Shown here piece after piece: positions 1 through 10,639 of a stretch of DNA of 64,000 nt. Position 1 is the first letter of the stretch, and every line of letters starts with the position of its first letter. The translations under genes and the position numbers were made by a program. The stretch is from Bos javanicus (Eukaryota; Chordata; Mammalia; Artiodactyla; Bovidae). The notes under the pieces are model-generated. The model was not told the DNA's origin, searched no databases, and saw nothing but the letters and a program-made list of their open reading frames with translations. The DNA lies in NCBI RefSeq assembly GCF_032452875.1, contig NC_083869.1, positions 74,084,501-74,148,500 of the forward strand, in the 5' to 3' direction.

Positions 1-50
1 TCTCAGTGATGAAAGAGCTACCTTGGTATTTTTCTGTAATGGGACTTATC

Positions 51-143
51 TTTTTTATTTATTTTAATTGGAGGATAATTACTTTACAATATTGTGATGA
101 CTTTTGCCATACATCAATATGAATCAGCCATAGGTATACATGG
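51..143 (-). mobile_element. L1 3' end fragment
   Basis: A T-rich start followed by the complement of the ruminant L1 3' end (the stretch ending in an AATACAATATTGTAAAG-like motif) marks an antisense L1 tail. It is 5'-truncated to about 90 bases. The same terminal sequence recurs in plus orientation near 39,400, which supports the call internally. Confidence 0.7.
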
Positions 144-965
144 AATTTATCCTGACTACTTTGAAACTGAAGACCATACCCCCAAAATATAAAATAAGTA
201 TTTGTGATTTGCAAAAAATAGCTATTCATGGGCACTGTATACTCCTTTCTATTTTATTCTCCTCCCTTTTTACTTTATTTTCACATTTCCCTTTGGAAAT
301 ATCAAACGGTAATTTTTAAAAATGGTATTGTTTTCTTAGAGATAATGAAATTTTAATTTACTGTTATAAATAAATAAAGGAGAAAATAAATTCATGAAAT
401 AAGGAGCTGCTAGCAAACCCATTTTCCATGTGCTTTTGTTCCCTGTTACATGATGGAGACGTTTGTATACACATGTACAAAAATGCTGTTATCTTAGAGG
501 TTATTATTTTGTCTCCATTTCCATAGGAGAAAAACAATCCTTTTTAGAAAATCTAATATTTGGTAGATAAATCTCTATAAATGATCAAATTGGTTGAACC
601 TTGCTCTAAGGCTTTGAATAATTATGCATGAAAATAATTCCTAATGAGTGCATAATAAATATGTAGCCTCTCTCCCTGCCCTGATCCTGGTCTCACTCAC
701 AAATAACTATGACCCCATGGAGTAGGTTCTTGTGAACATTTCTAGAAATGTTCTTTGCATGGGTGCCCGCAAGCATACATACACATATTTTATCCACCTC
801 TTTTTAAGGATAAACATATTGTTCTAGATAGATTAATTGTTCTGATCTAGATTTTCTTAACCCATAGAAAATACAGACGTACTTCATGCTTCTTGAAAAA
901 TTATTACAGGATACCAGCATATATTCGTATGTACCCTATATACTAGGTAACAATTGCTAGAAAAT
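144..965. other. No recognisable feature
   Basis: AT-rich DNA with no open frame of note and no repeat that I recognise. Confidence 0.4.
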
Positions 966-1157
966 TATGGCAACAGACCCACTGCCTGTTTTTATAAACA
1001 AAGTTTTACTGGAACGCAGACACACTCATTTACTTACATGTTATTGATGGTTGCTTTCTAATGGCAATGGCAGAGTTGAGTAGTTGTAACAAAGATGGCA
1101 TGGCCCACAAGTCTTAAATATTTACCATCTGGCCCTTTAAAAAAGTGTTTTCAACCT
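966..1157 (+). mobile_element. Ancient mammal-wide repeat, probably a DNA transposon relic
   Basis: The stretch around 'AAAGTTTTACTGGAACGCAG' and the later 'GGCAGAGTTGAGTAGTTG' resemble an old interspersed repeat found in many mammals that ends in a CTGGCCCTTT-type segment. I believe it is a non-autonomous DNA transposon but cannot name the family. It has no coding capacity. Confidence 0.45.
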
Positions 1158-1176
1158 CTTCAATAAGATTTAGTAT

Positions 1177-1297
1177 GCTCAGTTGCTAATTTGTGTCCAA
1201 CTCTTTGTGACCCTATGGACCGCAGCCCGCCAGGCTCTTCTGTCCATGGAATTTCCCAGGCAAGAATACTGCAGTGGACTGCCATTTCCTTCTCTAG
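1177..1297 (-). mobile_element. Bov-tA SINE, 3' portion
   Basis: The antisense Bov-A body is clear: a GTGTCCAACTCTTTGTGACC-like segment, then the TCTGTCCATGGAATTTCCCA region and CAAGAATACTG. The tRNA-derived head is missing. Probable TSDs are GATTTAGTAT at 1,167-1,176 and GATTTAATAT at 1,298-1,307, with one mismatch. Confidence 0.8.
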
Positions 1298-1568
1298 GAT
1301 TTAATATAGCAGGTTATGATATGATATATAATAGAATGACATGACACATAGAACACAAGTGTATGGCTTGATGAACTTTAAATAATAAAATGAACAAATC
1401 TATGTCACCAGCTTCCAGGCCAAGAAACAGAATATTGCCAGTACCCTCTCATGGCAGCTTCTGTCAACACTGACATTAGTTCTTTATAACTGTCTTGTAA
1501 TATTCCATTATTTGAGTCGACCTTAATTTGTTAAACATTTTCCTATTCATAGGCATATTGTTGCTCTT

Positions 1569-2005
1569 GTTCAGTCATTAAGTCATGTCACACTGCTTGT
1601 GACCCCATGGACTGAAGAACCCCAGGCTTCCCTGTCCGTTACCATCTTCCAGAGTTTGCTCAAACTCATGTCCATTGAGTTGGTGATGCCATCCAACCAT
1701 CTCATCCACTCTGTTATCCCTTCTCCTGCCTTCAGTCTTTCTCAGCATCAGGGTTTTTCTAATGAGTTGGCTCTCTGCATTAGGTGGCCAAAGTACACAA
1801 TGTTTTTTTCTTATTATTACAACTTTATACATATTTTCTTGCACCTTGGAAGCCAAAGGACTGATGTTTTTGAACAGTGGTGCTGCAGAAGACTCTTGAG
1901 ACTCACTTCAATAGCAAAGAAATCAAACCAGTCAATCTTAAAAGAAATCAATCCTGAATATGCATTGGAAGGATTGATGCTGAAACTGAAGATCCAGTAC
2001 TTTGG
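1569..2005 (-). mobile_element. BovB LINE fragment with 5' inversion
   Basis: 1,569-1,795 is the antisense BovB 3' end. 1,851-2,005 is BovB in sense orientation, encoding the FEQWCCRRLLR...LKLKIQYFG segment. The two parts are adjacent in the element: both break at the same octamer TACTTTGG (1,788-1,795 antisense, 1,998-2,005 sense). Twin priming of one minus-strand insertion explains this. About 55 AT-rich bases of unexplained filler separate the halves. The coding frames are broken. Confidence 0.75.
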
Positions 2006-2084
2006 AATGGATAGCTGACTCTTTGATATCTAGATCCAGAAGATTCCCCCAAACAAACTTTCTCATCCATTAAGCAATCGCTGC

Positions 2085-2457
2085 TTATCCTCCCCTCACC
2101 CAGCCCCTGGCAACCACTCATCTGCTTTCTGTCTCTATTGATTTGCCTGTTCTGGACATTTATTATAAATGGAATCACACAGTGTGGCCTTTTGTGTCTG
2201 GCTCCTTTTTCTTAACATACAACCCAGTGATTCTACTACTGGTTGTATACACAGGTGTTCAAACAAACTTGTAACAAAAATTCATAACAGCATTATTATG
2301 CCCCATAGCCCAAAGGTGAAAACAACACAAATTTCTATCAACCGATGAAAGGACAAACAAAATGATATATATCCATGCAATGAAATATTATTCAGCCATA
2401 AAAGGAAATGAAGTGCAGACACATGTTGCAAAATAGATGAACCTTGAAAACCATTAT
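2085..2457 (-). mobile_element. Old L1 fragment with 5' inversion
   Basis: 2,085-2,212 is antisense L1, ending in the complement of an AGCCAGACACAAAAGGCCAC-like stretch. 2,219-2,457 is sense L1 from just upstream (CATAACAGCATTATTATGCC, then ATTATTCAGCCATAAAAGG, then GATGAACCTTGAAAACCATT). In an intact L1 the sense part would be followed within a few bases by the part now inverted relative to it. This is a classic 5' inversion of a minus-strand insertion. Confidence 0.65.
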
Positions 2458-2974
2458 AGGTTATTTATTGTTATTAAAAATTATTTGCATATTAATAGAA
2501 ATTGTATATCTCTACCTGAGAGACTTTGGCTTTTGTATTCTAAAAGCTGAAAGCATTAAAGGAAATGATTTAGAAAGCCAGGCAATGTGTCTCTCACTGT
2601 CATACCCTTTCCACACTGGAAACAATTTCCTCAAGAGTTGGGAGTTCATGAGACTGAGAGGAGTGAATGAGAGTCAAGAATTTGTGCAACCAGGGAAAGA
2701 GATTCTATGCCTGCTCCCTTGTTCACATCTTGCCCTGGGCAGACAGAAGACCCAGAGAGCTCTGGAGGAAGCAAAAAGAGAAGGGATATTTCCCACAAAG
2801 AATGGAGGACAGTGGCCACCTGCTGAGAGGATGAGCTGCATGGTGCTCAGTTCATCTCAGCCAGGGCCAGCCTGGACACAGCTCCTAGGACTCAGTGTGG
2901 CCCAGAAGCAGCAACGTGATGGTCACATCCTTTGGTCTCACCTGAAAGTATCAGAGAGAACTAGAAGGGAGTGA
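2444..2974 (+). CDS. Unrecognised 176-codon open frame, doubtful gene
   Basis: This is the longest open frame in the window that lies mostly outside recognisable repeats. The first few codons sit in the end of an L1 relic. Residues 3-26 form a hydrophobic stretch (rich in I, L and Y) that could be read as a signal anchor, but it comes from AT-rich DNA. The rest (Q, E, R, P and W-rich) shows no motif that I know. There is no obvious promoter, Kozak context, splice structure or poly(A) signal tied to it. A chance frame is more likely than a gene. I assign no function. Confidence 0.1.
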   Translation: MKTIIGYLLLLKIICILIEIVYLYLRDFGFCILKAESIKGNDLESQAMCLSLSYPFHTGNNFLKSWEFMRLRGVNESQEFVQPGKEILCLLPCSHLALGRQKTQRALEEAKREGIFPTKNGGQWPPAERMSCMVLSSSQPGPAWTQLLGLSVAQKQQRDGHILWSHLKVSERTRRE

Positions 2975-3416
2975 ACAAATGGCCCCGGGGCTACATTATG
3001 GCAGCTACCTGTGTATACTGATGGCTGAGCATCTTTGGAGCATGGAAGCAGCAATCTCTTGGTGAACATGTGAACTCAACTTTAGATAACTCCCTACTGC
3101 TTTCCCTGCTTTCATGACAGACAACAAGATAAAATATACCACATCTCTTTGGTATTTCACAAACCTCTAGAACTTGGACATGGTCTTGGGAGAAGTCTAA
3201 GGGAAACCAGCTTCAGTTGAGATGAATTTCTCACCATTTCATTGGATGGATTTTTGATCGTTAGAGAAAAATAAAGAAAAGGATCATTTCTTTTTGACAC
3301 CTTAGTTTTTGCAATTATACTTCACTTCTTTATACATGTGTCAATAGGATTTCTTTCTTAAATTTCTATTTTCATTCTTTTTGTTGTTTTCTGTTGCTTT
3401 CAGAGAGGAAGTTGAA
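2975..3416. other. No recognisable feature
   Basis: Apparently single-copy sequence with no repeat or coding signal that I can support. Confidence 0.4.
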
Positions 3417-3742
3417 ATGAACTGAATCACTTTGCTGTATACCTGAAACTAACACAATGTTGTAAATTAACTGTGCATGCATGTGTGCTCAGTCATATCC
3501 GACTCTGAGACTCCATGGACAGTAGCCTGCCAGGATCTTCTGTCCATGGGATTTTCCATGCAAGAATACTGGAATGGGTAGCCATTTCCTACTCCAAGGG
3601 CTCTTCCTCACCCAGGGATCAAACCCTTTTCTCCTATATCTCCTGCATTGGTAGGTGTATTATCATTGTGTCACCTGAGAAGATAAATTAACTATATTTC
3701 ATAAATATATATAAAACTATTTTTCAATAAAAAGAGAGAGAA
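3417..3742 (+). mobile_element. L1 3' tail split by a SINE
   Basis: The left part reads TGAATCACTTTGCTGTATAC, then ACCTGAAACTAACACAATGT. The right part ends in TTTTTCAATAAAAAG. Together they form an L1 3' end interrupted by the Bov-tA at 3,473-3,683. Confidence 0.65.
3473..3683 (-). mobile_element. Bov-tA SINE, full length
   Basis: The antisense Bov-A body is followed by the tRNA-derived head (an AGGGATCAAACCC B-box-like region, then TCACCTGAGAAG). It is flanked by the perfect 10-bp TSD TAAATTAACT at 3,463-3,472 and 3,684-3,693. The insertion lies inside an L1 tail and is therefore younger than it. Confidence 0.88.
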
Positions 3743-4483
3743 CAAAATAAAATGAATTGATACAAAAGTTTTTAGTAAAAAATAAAAAAAGGAATATTAC
3801 TAATGTCAAGCTCTTGGATTGTCTAAAGGGTCTTATTTGATTTTTCTAAACTGTTACAACAGACAGAATTCATTTGGGAAGAGACAATTGGCTGCATAGG
3901 TAAGGACTCATCATGTGTGGTTTGTAAATGGAAAAGAAGAAAGCCAACACCAGGAGAGATGTCCTGTCTCACTACCTTGTGTCTAGTGGTCCTAGATTGT
4001 CTTGAGTCCAAGGTTGAAGGACTATATCAGTTGAAGAGTTTGACTTCATCAGTTGACTGTATCAATTTAAAGGAGAGCTCAGCAATATGTCTTAATTAAA
4101 ACTAAGCATACAAACTCTGAGGATATACACACAGGGATTAGGAAAGCTTAATTAGATAAACCAGAAGGAGAATGGATACATTGACTTCAAAGAAACAACT
4201 CCAAAGAAGCTGTGTTATATTTGAAGACAAAATACCCATCCAGGGTTCATGCTGGGCAAACCCACATGATCTGGAGAGACAGAGTTCAGTTTGGGTGTGG
4301 ACAAATTGATGAGGTCCTTATCAAGACTGAACAAATCAAACAAAGATAATCATTCAGTTGGGCAAACCAGTGGTTTTCTGAGCTGAGTCTGCAATCTGAT
4401 TTGGAGATTGGCTTCATCATTAGAATGTTCCACTGTGGAGTGGCCATGACCATTTTTCTCCTCTCCAGCTGTTTGTTGTTTTT
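3743..4483. other. No recognisable feature
   Basis: Non-coding sequence; I recognise no repeat family. Short overlapping frames on both strands near 3,820-4,100 have no motif. Confidence 0.4.
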
Positions 4484-4748
4484 GCTGCTGCTAAGTCGCT
4501 TCAGTTGTGTCCAACTCGGTGCGAGCCCATAGACGGCAGCCCACCAGGCTCCTCCATTCCTGGGATTCTCTAGGCAAGAACACTGGAGTGGGTTGCCATT
4601 TCCTCCTCCAATGCACGAAAGTGAAAAGTCAAAGTGAAGTCACTCAGTTGTGTCCGACTCCTATCGACCCCATGGACTGCAGCCTACCAGGCTCCACCGT
4701 CCATGGGATTTTCCAGGCAAGAGTACTGGAGTGGGGTGCCACTGCCTT
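4484..4748 (-). mobile_element. BOV-A2 SINE (dimeric)
   Basis: Antisense order: GCTGCTGCTAAGTCGCTTCA (3' end), second monomer, linker with GTGAAAAGTCAAAGTGAAGT, first monomer, and GGAGTGGGGTGCCACTGCCT at the 5' end. The two Bov-A monomers joined by the CTTTCACTTT-type linker define BOV-A2. The extreme 5' bases are lost. No clean TSD is visible. Confidence 0.88.
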
Positions 4749-6490
4749 AGACACCCTTTTTGTTTTAGATATAAAATTTCCTGACAAGGTAAAATGAAGT
4801 GACATTATCTTTCTAATGAATGTGTAATGGCCATGCTGGTTTCAGCCATAGTGATTGAGCACCCCATGTCTGTGATCCAGAAAAATAATTAGACATGCCT
4901 TGAATGAATCTCCCTTCTGGATGCCTTTGGGAAGAAATAGTGGTGGTATGATGTCACCAGGAGTGGGAATTAATATGTCTTTTGTTTTTCTTTCAATGGC
5001 ACTTCATTTACACTGTGAGAATTTTCTAAGACAGTGTCCTCTCCTCTTGCTCAAGACATTCTGAGATGTCCTAGGGAAGGATTGGCGCCCAGTAGTCAGT
5101 TGTTCAGCCCAAGAGGAGCAGCAAGTTCGGTGGCTATTTTGATTCATGTGCACAGTTGATGCTTCTGGAGGATTTCCATTGGGTCTGTAACATCCACTCA
5201 GTCTCTGATGATACAGAAGAGATACCAGAGGCTCACATGGGAGGCGACTAGTGTGCTGCATCATGTGAAATCTTGGATACAGGCAGGTCCATGTTCAAAT
5301 CAAGTGTGCCAGGAATAACAATCTTTGTGGCCTGGAATGAGTTTTGGAGCTGTTCTGAGCTCTAGATTTCTCCACTGAAATATAAATAATAATTCTATCC
5401 CAAATTTTTCACTGAAATCCACACATGCCAATCTACTATGTACCAGAGTCAATTTGGAGAGACAGATTTATTTTTACTCATTCAGAAATATTTGGTGAGA
5501 ATCTATTATATTCTAGGCCACTAAGATGAATGCCAAAAAAAGCATTGCAGCAGTATGTGATGGATGGATGGAGATGATTTCAAGGTTTTGTGAGAGCATA
5601 CAGAAGAGTCTAAAGGACTGGTGAGATCAGGGAAAACTCACAGAGGGGAGCTGCTGTTCCATAGCATTGAATGAGGAAGAGAAACTTCCCAAGTGGGGGA
5701 CAGACTAGACTTCTTTAGGTGAAAGAGACCCAGACCCCAATCCAGGAGCTTCTGACTCCTAATCTAGTGCTGTTTTTCACTGCTATATTTTGAATCTTCA
5801 TTTGAACTTTCAAGGATAGATGCTAAATATGATAATAGAGGTGTTTTGGAAAGATCATATTAAACCACCAATGAATCAACTATGAAGAACCATTTAAAAT
5901 ACAGATTTTCATCTGTCTCTCACAGCCAGAATTGACATTCTGATGTTTTTCATAGAAGATAATGCCTAACTTAAAAAAAAATTTATATCAAAGTCTAAAT
6001 TATGAGGGATGGGGTGGAGAGAATGCATTACACAGTAAGAATTATTTAAGTCATTGAGATAATAAAACCTTCATTCTCATAACAAGGATGAGATAATGAG
6101 ATGAATCCTTCCAAGATTTAACAGATTTATTATTCTAATGAACTCTACCTGACAGTTTTGAACTGTATATAAAAACTTATTAATCTTTTGATAGACACTG
6201 AGATTTTTCTTCCTTCCCATTGAGGTGTACGATGAAAAAATTATGGCTGAAATTGCTCACTGAAATTTTCCTCATGGCAGAGTGTCATGTTGAGGATATG
6301 TCTCTCTGCCATCCTGACTTTATTGAATTAAACTGGGGAAATAAAACTCTGTAAAGAAGAAATTAGAGGTGTAATGATGGAGGAGATTAACTTGCATGTG
6401 GGTCCAGTGGTAAACAAAATTAAACACAAGTTAGAGTTTTATCTGCCAGCTCAGCAGGATTCTGTCTTGTTAATTTAACAGTCTTTTTAA
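4749..6490. other. Mostly unassigned; weak MIR/L2 traces
   Basis: Around 5,275-5,400 a GTTCAAATC motif followed by a CTCCACTGAAATATAAATAA-like stretch suggests a decayed MIR. 5,480-5,560 (ATTTGGTGAGAATCTATTAT) suggests L2. The rest shows nothing I recognise. Confidence 0.3.
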
Positions 6491-6494
6491 TTTC

Positions 6495-6620
6495 ATAAAG
6501 ATGTTTTGAACATCTATTTTGTGCCAGGCACAGTGTTGGTGCCAGGGACACAAAGTTAACTAGGATATGGCTTCTGTCCTTGAGGATCTCAGCTTGTAGA
6601 GAGCATGGACTCCCAGGCAG
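6495..6620 (+). mobile_element. Ancient L2-type fragment
   Basis: The phrase TTTTGTGCCAGGCACAGTGT, then CAGGGACACAAAG and GTCCTTGAGGATCTC, follows the mammal-wide 'tgtgccaggcactgt...ccctcaaggagctc' pattern. Family placement in L2 is tentative. Confidence 0.45.
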
Positions 6621-6817
6621 GCAATGAAGGAATTGAGTACTGACATGGTCAAGGCATAAGAAAAGGAGCAGAATGAATGTATTGGAAGTCTTGAAGTGGT
6701 TAAAGAATTGTTGGAGCTGGGATACTAGAGAGAGAGAACAAGTGTATAGAGAGTGGTGGTTAGGGAGTGACATGCTTAAAATTGAAACATAGGATGGGGT
6801 GCAATTATTGGTAATGT

Positions 6818-6954
6818 CTGGATGGCATCACTGACTCAATGGATATGAGTTTGAATGAACTCCGGGAGTTGGTGATAGACTGGGAGGCCTGGCGTGCTGT
6901 GATTCATGGGGTTGCAAAGAGTCGGACATGACTGAGTGACTGAACTGAACTGAA
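6818..6954 (+). mobile_element. BovB 3' end, heavily 5'-truncated
   Basis: Only the last 137 bases remain, coding for the LDGITDSMDMSLNELRELV-like C-terminal tail and ending in the AACTGA repeat (TGAACTGAACTGAA). The copy is close to other young-looking copies in this window. Confidence 0.85.
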
Positions 6955-7001
6955 AGTTGTATTTTTCACATATTTTTGATTATGATTCAACAGAAGACAG
7001 A

Positions 7002-7300
7002 TTTTTTTAAATTAATTTTTATTGGACTATAGTTGCTTTACAATGTTGTGCTAGTTTCAGGAATACAGCAAAGTGAATCAGCTATACATATATCCCCTCT
7101 TTTTTGGATTTCCTTCTCATTCAGGTCACTACAGAACACTGAATGGAGTTCCTTGTGTTACACAGTAGGTTCTCTTTACTTACCTATTTTTATACATAGT
7201 ATCAATAGTATAGGTACTCAATCCCATCTCCCATTCATCCTACTCCCCCTTCCCCTTGGTATCCGTATGTTTGTTAGAGAGATTTTGTACCTCTGTCTAG
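7002..7300 (-). mobile_element. L1 3' UTR fragment
   Basis: A poly(T)-like start is followed by the antisense of the older ruminant L1 3' end (GCTTTACAATGTTGTGCTAG, CAGCAAAGTGAATCAGCTAT, ACACAGTAGGTTCTC). It is 5'-truncated in the UTR and non-coding. Confidence 0.7.
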
Positions 7301-7650
7301 TACATATGTGTATCATTGAAACAAAGTTTCATGAAACAATCCTCACCCTTCCTGTTGGAAAGTCCCTCTGATATTTCCTGTTCTGCTTTGTTCTGTTTAT
7401 GTAATTCAAAACTGAATTTTATGACATGAATACACTGTCACTCTGGCTTGAATTTCACCAGGAATGGGTGGTTAACAATGGGTAGAAGACGAATTCATTG
7501 GCAGCAAGAAGATAAAGAAAATAAGAGGCAAGAATATTGAATGGACTGTTCAAGGGTTTTGAAATCACCAAGCATCATGGTGGAGAGAGAAAGACAGTGG
7601 TCCAGGGGACAGAATCTTCAGTGAATTAGGGGAAGTGACCAGGAGACTGT
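7301..7650. other. No recognisable feature
   Basis: Short interval between an L1 tail and a BovB with nothing identifiable. Confidence 0.4.
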
Positions 7651-8610
7651 GTTGTTGTTCAACTGCTCAGCCATGTCTGACTCTGTGATCCCATGAACTG
7701 CGGCAAGCTAGGCTTCCCTGTCCTTCACCATCTCCCGGAATTTGCCTAAACTCATATCCATTGAGTCGGTGATGCCATCCAACCATCTTGTTCTCTGTTG
7801 AACCCTTCTCCTCCTGTATTCAATCTTTCCCAGCATCAGGGTCTTTTCTAATGAATTAGCTCTTTGCATCAGCTGGCCAAAATATTGGAGCTTCAGCATC
7901 AGTTTTTCCAATGAATATTCAGGGCTGATTTCCTTTAGGATTGATTGGTTTGATCTGCTTACAGTCTGAGGGTCTCTCAAGAGTCTTCTCCAGCACCGCA
8001 ATTCAAAAACATCAATTCTTTGGTGCTCAGCCTTCTTTATGGTCCAACTCTCACATATGTACATGACTACTGGGAAAACCAGAGCTTTGACTGTATGGAT
8101 CTTTGTCGGCAAAGTGATGTCTCTGCTTTTTAATATGCTACCTAGGTTGGTCATAGTTTTTCTTCCAAGGAGAAAATGTCTTTTAATTTCATGGCTGCAG
8201 TCCCTGTCTGCAGTCATTTTGGAGCCTAAGTACATAAAGTCTGTCACTGTTTCCGTTGTTTCCACATCTATTTGCATGAAGTGATGGGACCAGATGCCAT
8301 GATCTTCATTTTTTGGACATTGAGTTTTAAGCCAGCTTTTTTCACTCTTCTCTTTCACCTTCATCAAGAGGCTCTTAAGTTCCTCTTTGCTTTCTGCCTG
8401 AGGGTGGTGTCATCTGCATATCTGAGGTTATTGTTATTTCTCCTGGCAATCTTGATTCCAGCTTGTGCTTCATCCAGCCTGGCATTTTGCATGATGTACT
8501 CTGCATATAAGTTAAATAAGCAGTTAAATAAGCAGGGTGACAATATACAGCCTTGACATATTCCTTTTCCAATTTTAAACCAGTCCATTGTTTCATGTTT
8601 GGTTCTACTG
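7651..8610 (-). mobile_element. BovB LINE, 5'-truncated 0.96-kb copy
   Basis: The element runs antisense from a GTT-repeat tail (7,651) to the reverse-transcriptase region. 7,708-8,367 minus keeps a 219-codon frame covering the BovB C-terminal domain (MYICESWTIKKAEHQRIDVF, then RRLLRDPQTVSRSNQSIL). The adjoining 8,364-8,588 minus carries LRYADDTTL, the catalytic YADD motif, in another frame, so a frameshift separates them. A 13-bp internal duplication (GTTAAATAAGCA-type unit) occurs near 8,507-8,532. The older tail type and many substitutions suggest an old copy. Confidence 0.88.
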
Positions 8611-8987
8611 CAAAAGAAGGAAAGGTGGTAGCTTCTAGTCTGACAGAAAGTGCTTTAGAAGGACCAGGAGTCTTAGAGAGATGGAAAAACATAGTGTGCA
8701 CACAACTTTGAGGGATGAGAAGGCATTCACCCCATAAATGTGAAAGAAAGACAGCTGCCACTTAAAAGAATTGCAGAGGAAGCAGGGTCATCAGGGAGAG
8801 ACAGTTTCCAATTAGAAGACAGAAGGAATATTTAGAGATAAAATGAAAGTGGAGAAGACTTTGCTCTCTGGAACTCATCGTCAGTCCTTGAGTTTGGAGG
8901 ATGGAGGAAAGAAGGGAGTTTGGGTTAGTTTATAAGATAAGTCAAGCTTTGAGGGGCTAAGTCATAGATACTCAATGGTGACTGAAT
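8611..8987. other. No recognisable feature
   Basis: Purine-rich single-copy-like sequence between two BovB copies. Confidence 0.4.
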
Positions 8988-9240
8988 TAGAGAACCTCTT
9001 GATGAAAGTGAAAGAGGAGAGTGAAAACTCAACATTCACAATCCTAAATCATGACATCAAGTCACATCACTTCATGGCAAATAGAAGGGGAAAGAGTGGA
9101 AGTAGTGGCAGATTTTATTTTCTTGAGCTCCAAAATTGCTGTGGATGGTGACTGCAGCCATGAAATCAAAAGACACTTGCTCCTTGGAAGGAAAGCTATG
9201 AGAAACATAGACAGTATATTAAAAAGTAGGGTTAGGGTTA

Positions 9241-10149
9241 CTCCAAAGAAGACATACAGATGGCTAACAAACACATGAAAAGATGCTCATCATCACTCAT
9301 TATCAGAGAAATGCAAATCAAAACCACTATGAGGTACCATTTCACGCCAGTCAGAATGGCTGCGATCCAAAAGTCTACAAGTAATAAATGCTGGAGAGGA
9401 TGTGGAGAAAAGGGAACCCTCTTACACTGTTGGTGGGAATGCAAACTAGTACAGCCACTATGGAGAACAGTGTGGAGATTCCTTAAAAAACTGGAAATAG
9501 AACTGCCTTATGATCCAGCAATCCCACTGCTGGGCATACACACTCAGGAAACCAGAAGGGAAAGAGACACGTGTACCCCAATATTCATCACAGCACTGTT
9601 TATAATAGCTAGGACATGGAAGCAACCTAGATGTCCATCAGCAGATGAATGGATAAGAAAGCTGTGGTACATATACACAATGGAGTATTACTCAGCTATT
9701 AAAAAGAATACATTTGAATCAGTTCTAATGAGGTGGATGAAACTGGAGCCTATTATACAGAGTGAAGTAAGCCAGAAAGAAAAACACCAATACAGTATAC
9801 TAACGCATATATATGGAATTTAGAAAGATGGTAACGATAACCCTGTATATGAGACAGAAAAGAGACACTGATGTATAGAACAGTCTTTTGGACTCTGTGG
9901 GAGAGGGAGAGGGTGGGATGATTTGGGAGAATGGCATTGAAATATGTATAATATCATATATGAAACAAGTCACCAGTCCAGATTCGATGCACGATACTTG
10001 ATGCTTGGGGCTGGTGCACTGGGACAACCCAGAGGGATGGTATGGGGAGGCAGGAGGGAGGAGGGTTCAGGATGGGGAACACATGTATGCCTGTGGCGGA
10101 TTCATTTTGATATATGGCAGAACCAATACAATATTGTAAAATTAAAAAA
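9241..10149 (+). mobile_element. L1 LINE 3' end (ORF2 C-terminus, 3' UTR, poly A)
   Basis: The element is 5'-truncated at the S-KEDIQMANKHMKRC motif of ORF2. It keeps the end of ORF2, a G-rich 3' UTR (GGGAGAGGGAGAGGGTGGG) and the terminal AACCAATACAATATTGTAAA before a poly(A) run. It is flanked by AAAAAGTAG at 9,221-9,229 and 10,150-10,158, and the preserved TATT/AAAAA target matches the L1 endonuclease preference. Eleven extra bases resembling telomeric repeat lie between the left TSD and the L1 sequence. Confidence 0.9.
9242..9823 (+). pseudogene. L1 ORF2 C-terminal fragment
   Basis: An uninterrupted frame runs to the natural ORF2 stop at 9,821-9,823; counting from the first Met (9,260) it has 187 codons. 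It contains the L1 cysteine-rich motif C-x3-C-x7-H-x4-C (CWRGCGEKGTLLHCWWEC), then RTVWRFLKKL and the conserved MEYYSAIKKN. ORF2 proteins are L1 endonuclease/reverse transcriptases, but both catalytic domains lie upstream and are absent here. The fragment cannot act as a transposase. Its lack of stops suggests a fairly young insertion, not selection. Confidence 0.85.
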
Positions 10150-10639
10150 AAAAAGTAGAGACATCACTTTGGTGACAAAGTTGCATATAGTCAAAGTTAT
10201 GGTTTTTCCATTAGTCTTGTACTGATGTGAAAGTTGGACCATGAAGAAGGCTGAGGGCTAAAGAACTGATGCTTTCAAATTGTGGTGCTGGAGAAGACTC
10301 CTGAAAGTCCCTTGGACTGCAAGTAGATCAAACCAGTCAATCCTAAAGGAAATCAACCCTGAATATTTAATGGACAGACTGATGCTGAAACTGAAACTCC
10401 TATACTTTGGCCATCTGATGTGAAGAGCCAACTCTTTGGAAAAGACCCTGATGCTGGGAAAGATTGAGGGCAGGAGGAGAAGGGGGTGATAGAGGATGAG
10501 ACAGTTGGAGGGCATCACTGACTCAATGGACATGAATTTGAGGAAACTCCAGGAGACAGCAAAGGACAGGAAAACCTGGTGGTCTGCAGTCCATGGGGTC
10601 ACAAAGAGTCAGACAAAACTTAGCTACTGAACAAGAATA

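Larger units (their letters stand above)
8988..10639 (+). mobile_element. BovB LINE interrupted by an L1
   Basis: 8,988-9,229 encodes the segment after the catalytic motif (SRKIAVDGDCSHEIKRHLLL-like). The same element resumes at 10,159 with AGACATCACTTTGGTGAC and runs to an AACAAGAATAACA tail. The inserted L1 explains the gap and the TSD (9,221-9,229 and 10,150-10,158) fixes the boundary. Frames are broken by stops. BovB therefore predates this L1 insertion. Confidence 0.85.

Noticed and set aside
8039..8556. Plus-strand open frames of 81-94 codons
   Set aside because: They are antisense shadows of the minus-strand BovB at 7,651-8,610. The same holds for plus frames at 24,411-25,416, 31,923-32,685, 32,886-33,623, 36,390-37,035, 46,387-46,959 and 53,716-54,282.
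9227..9240. Interstitial telomere or chromosome-fusion relic
   Set aside because: Only about two TTAGGG units are present, confined to an L1 junction; far too short for an interstitial telomere.
9260..9823. 187-codon frame as a host gene
   Set aside because: It is the C-terminal end of L1 ORF2 with a poly(A) tail and TSD; the domains needed for activity are absent.
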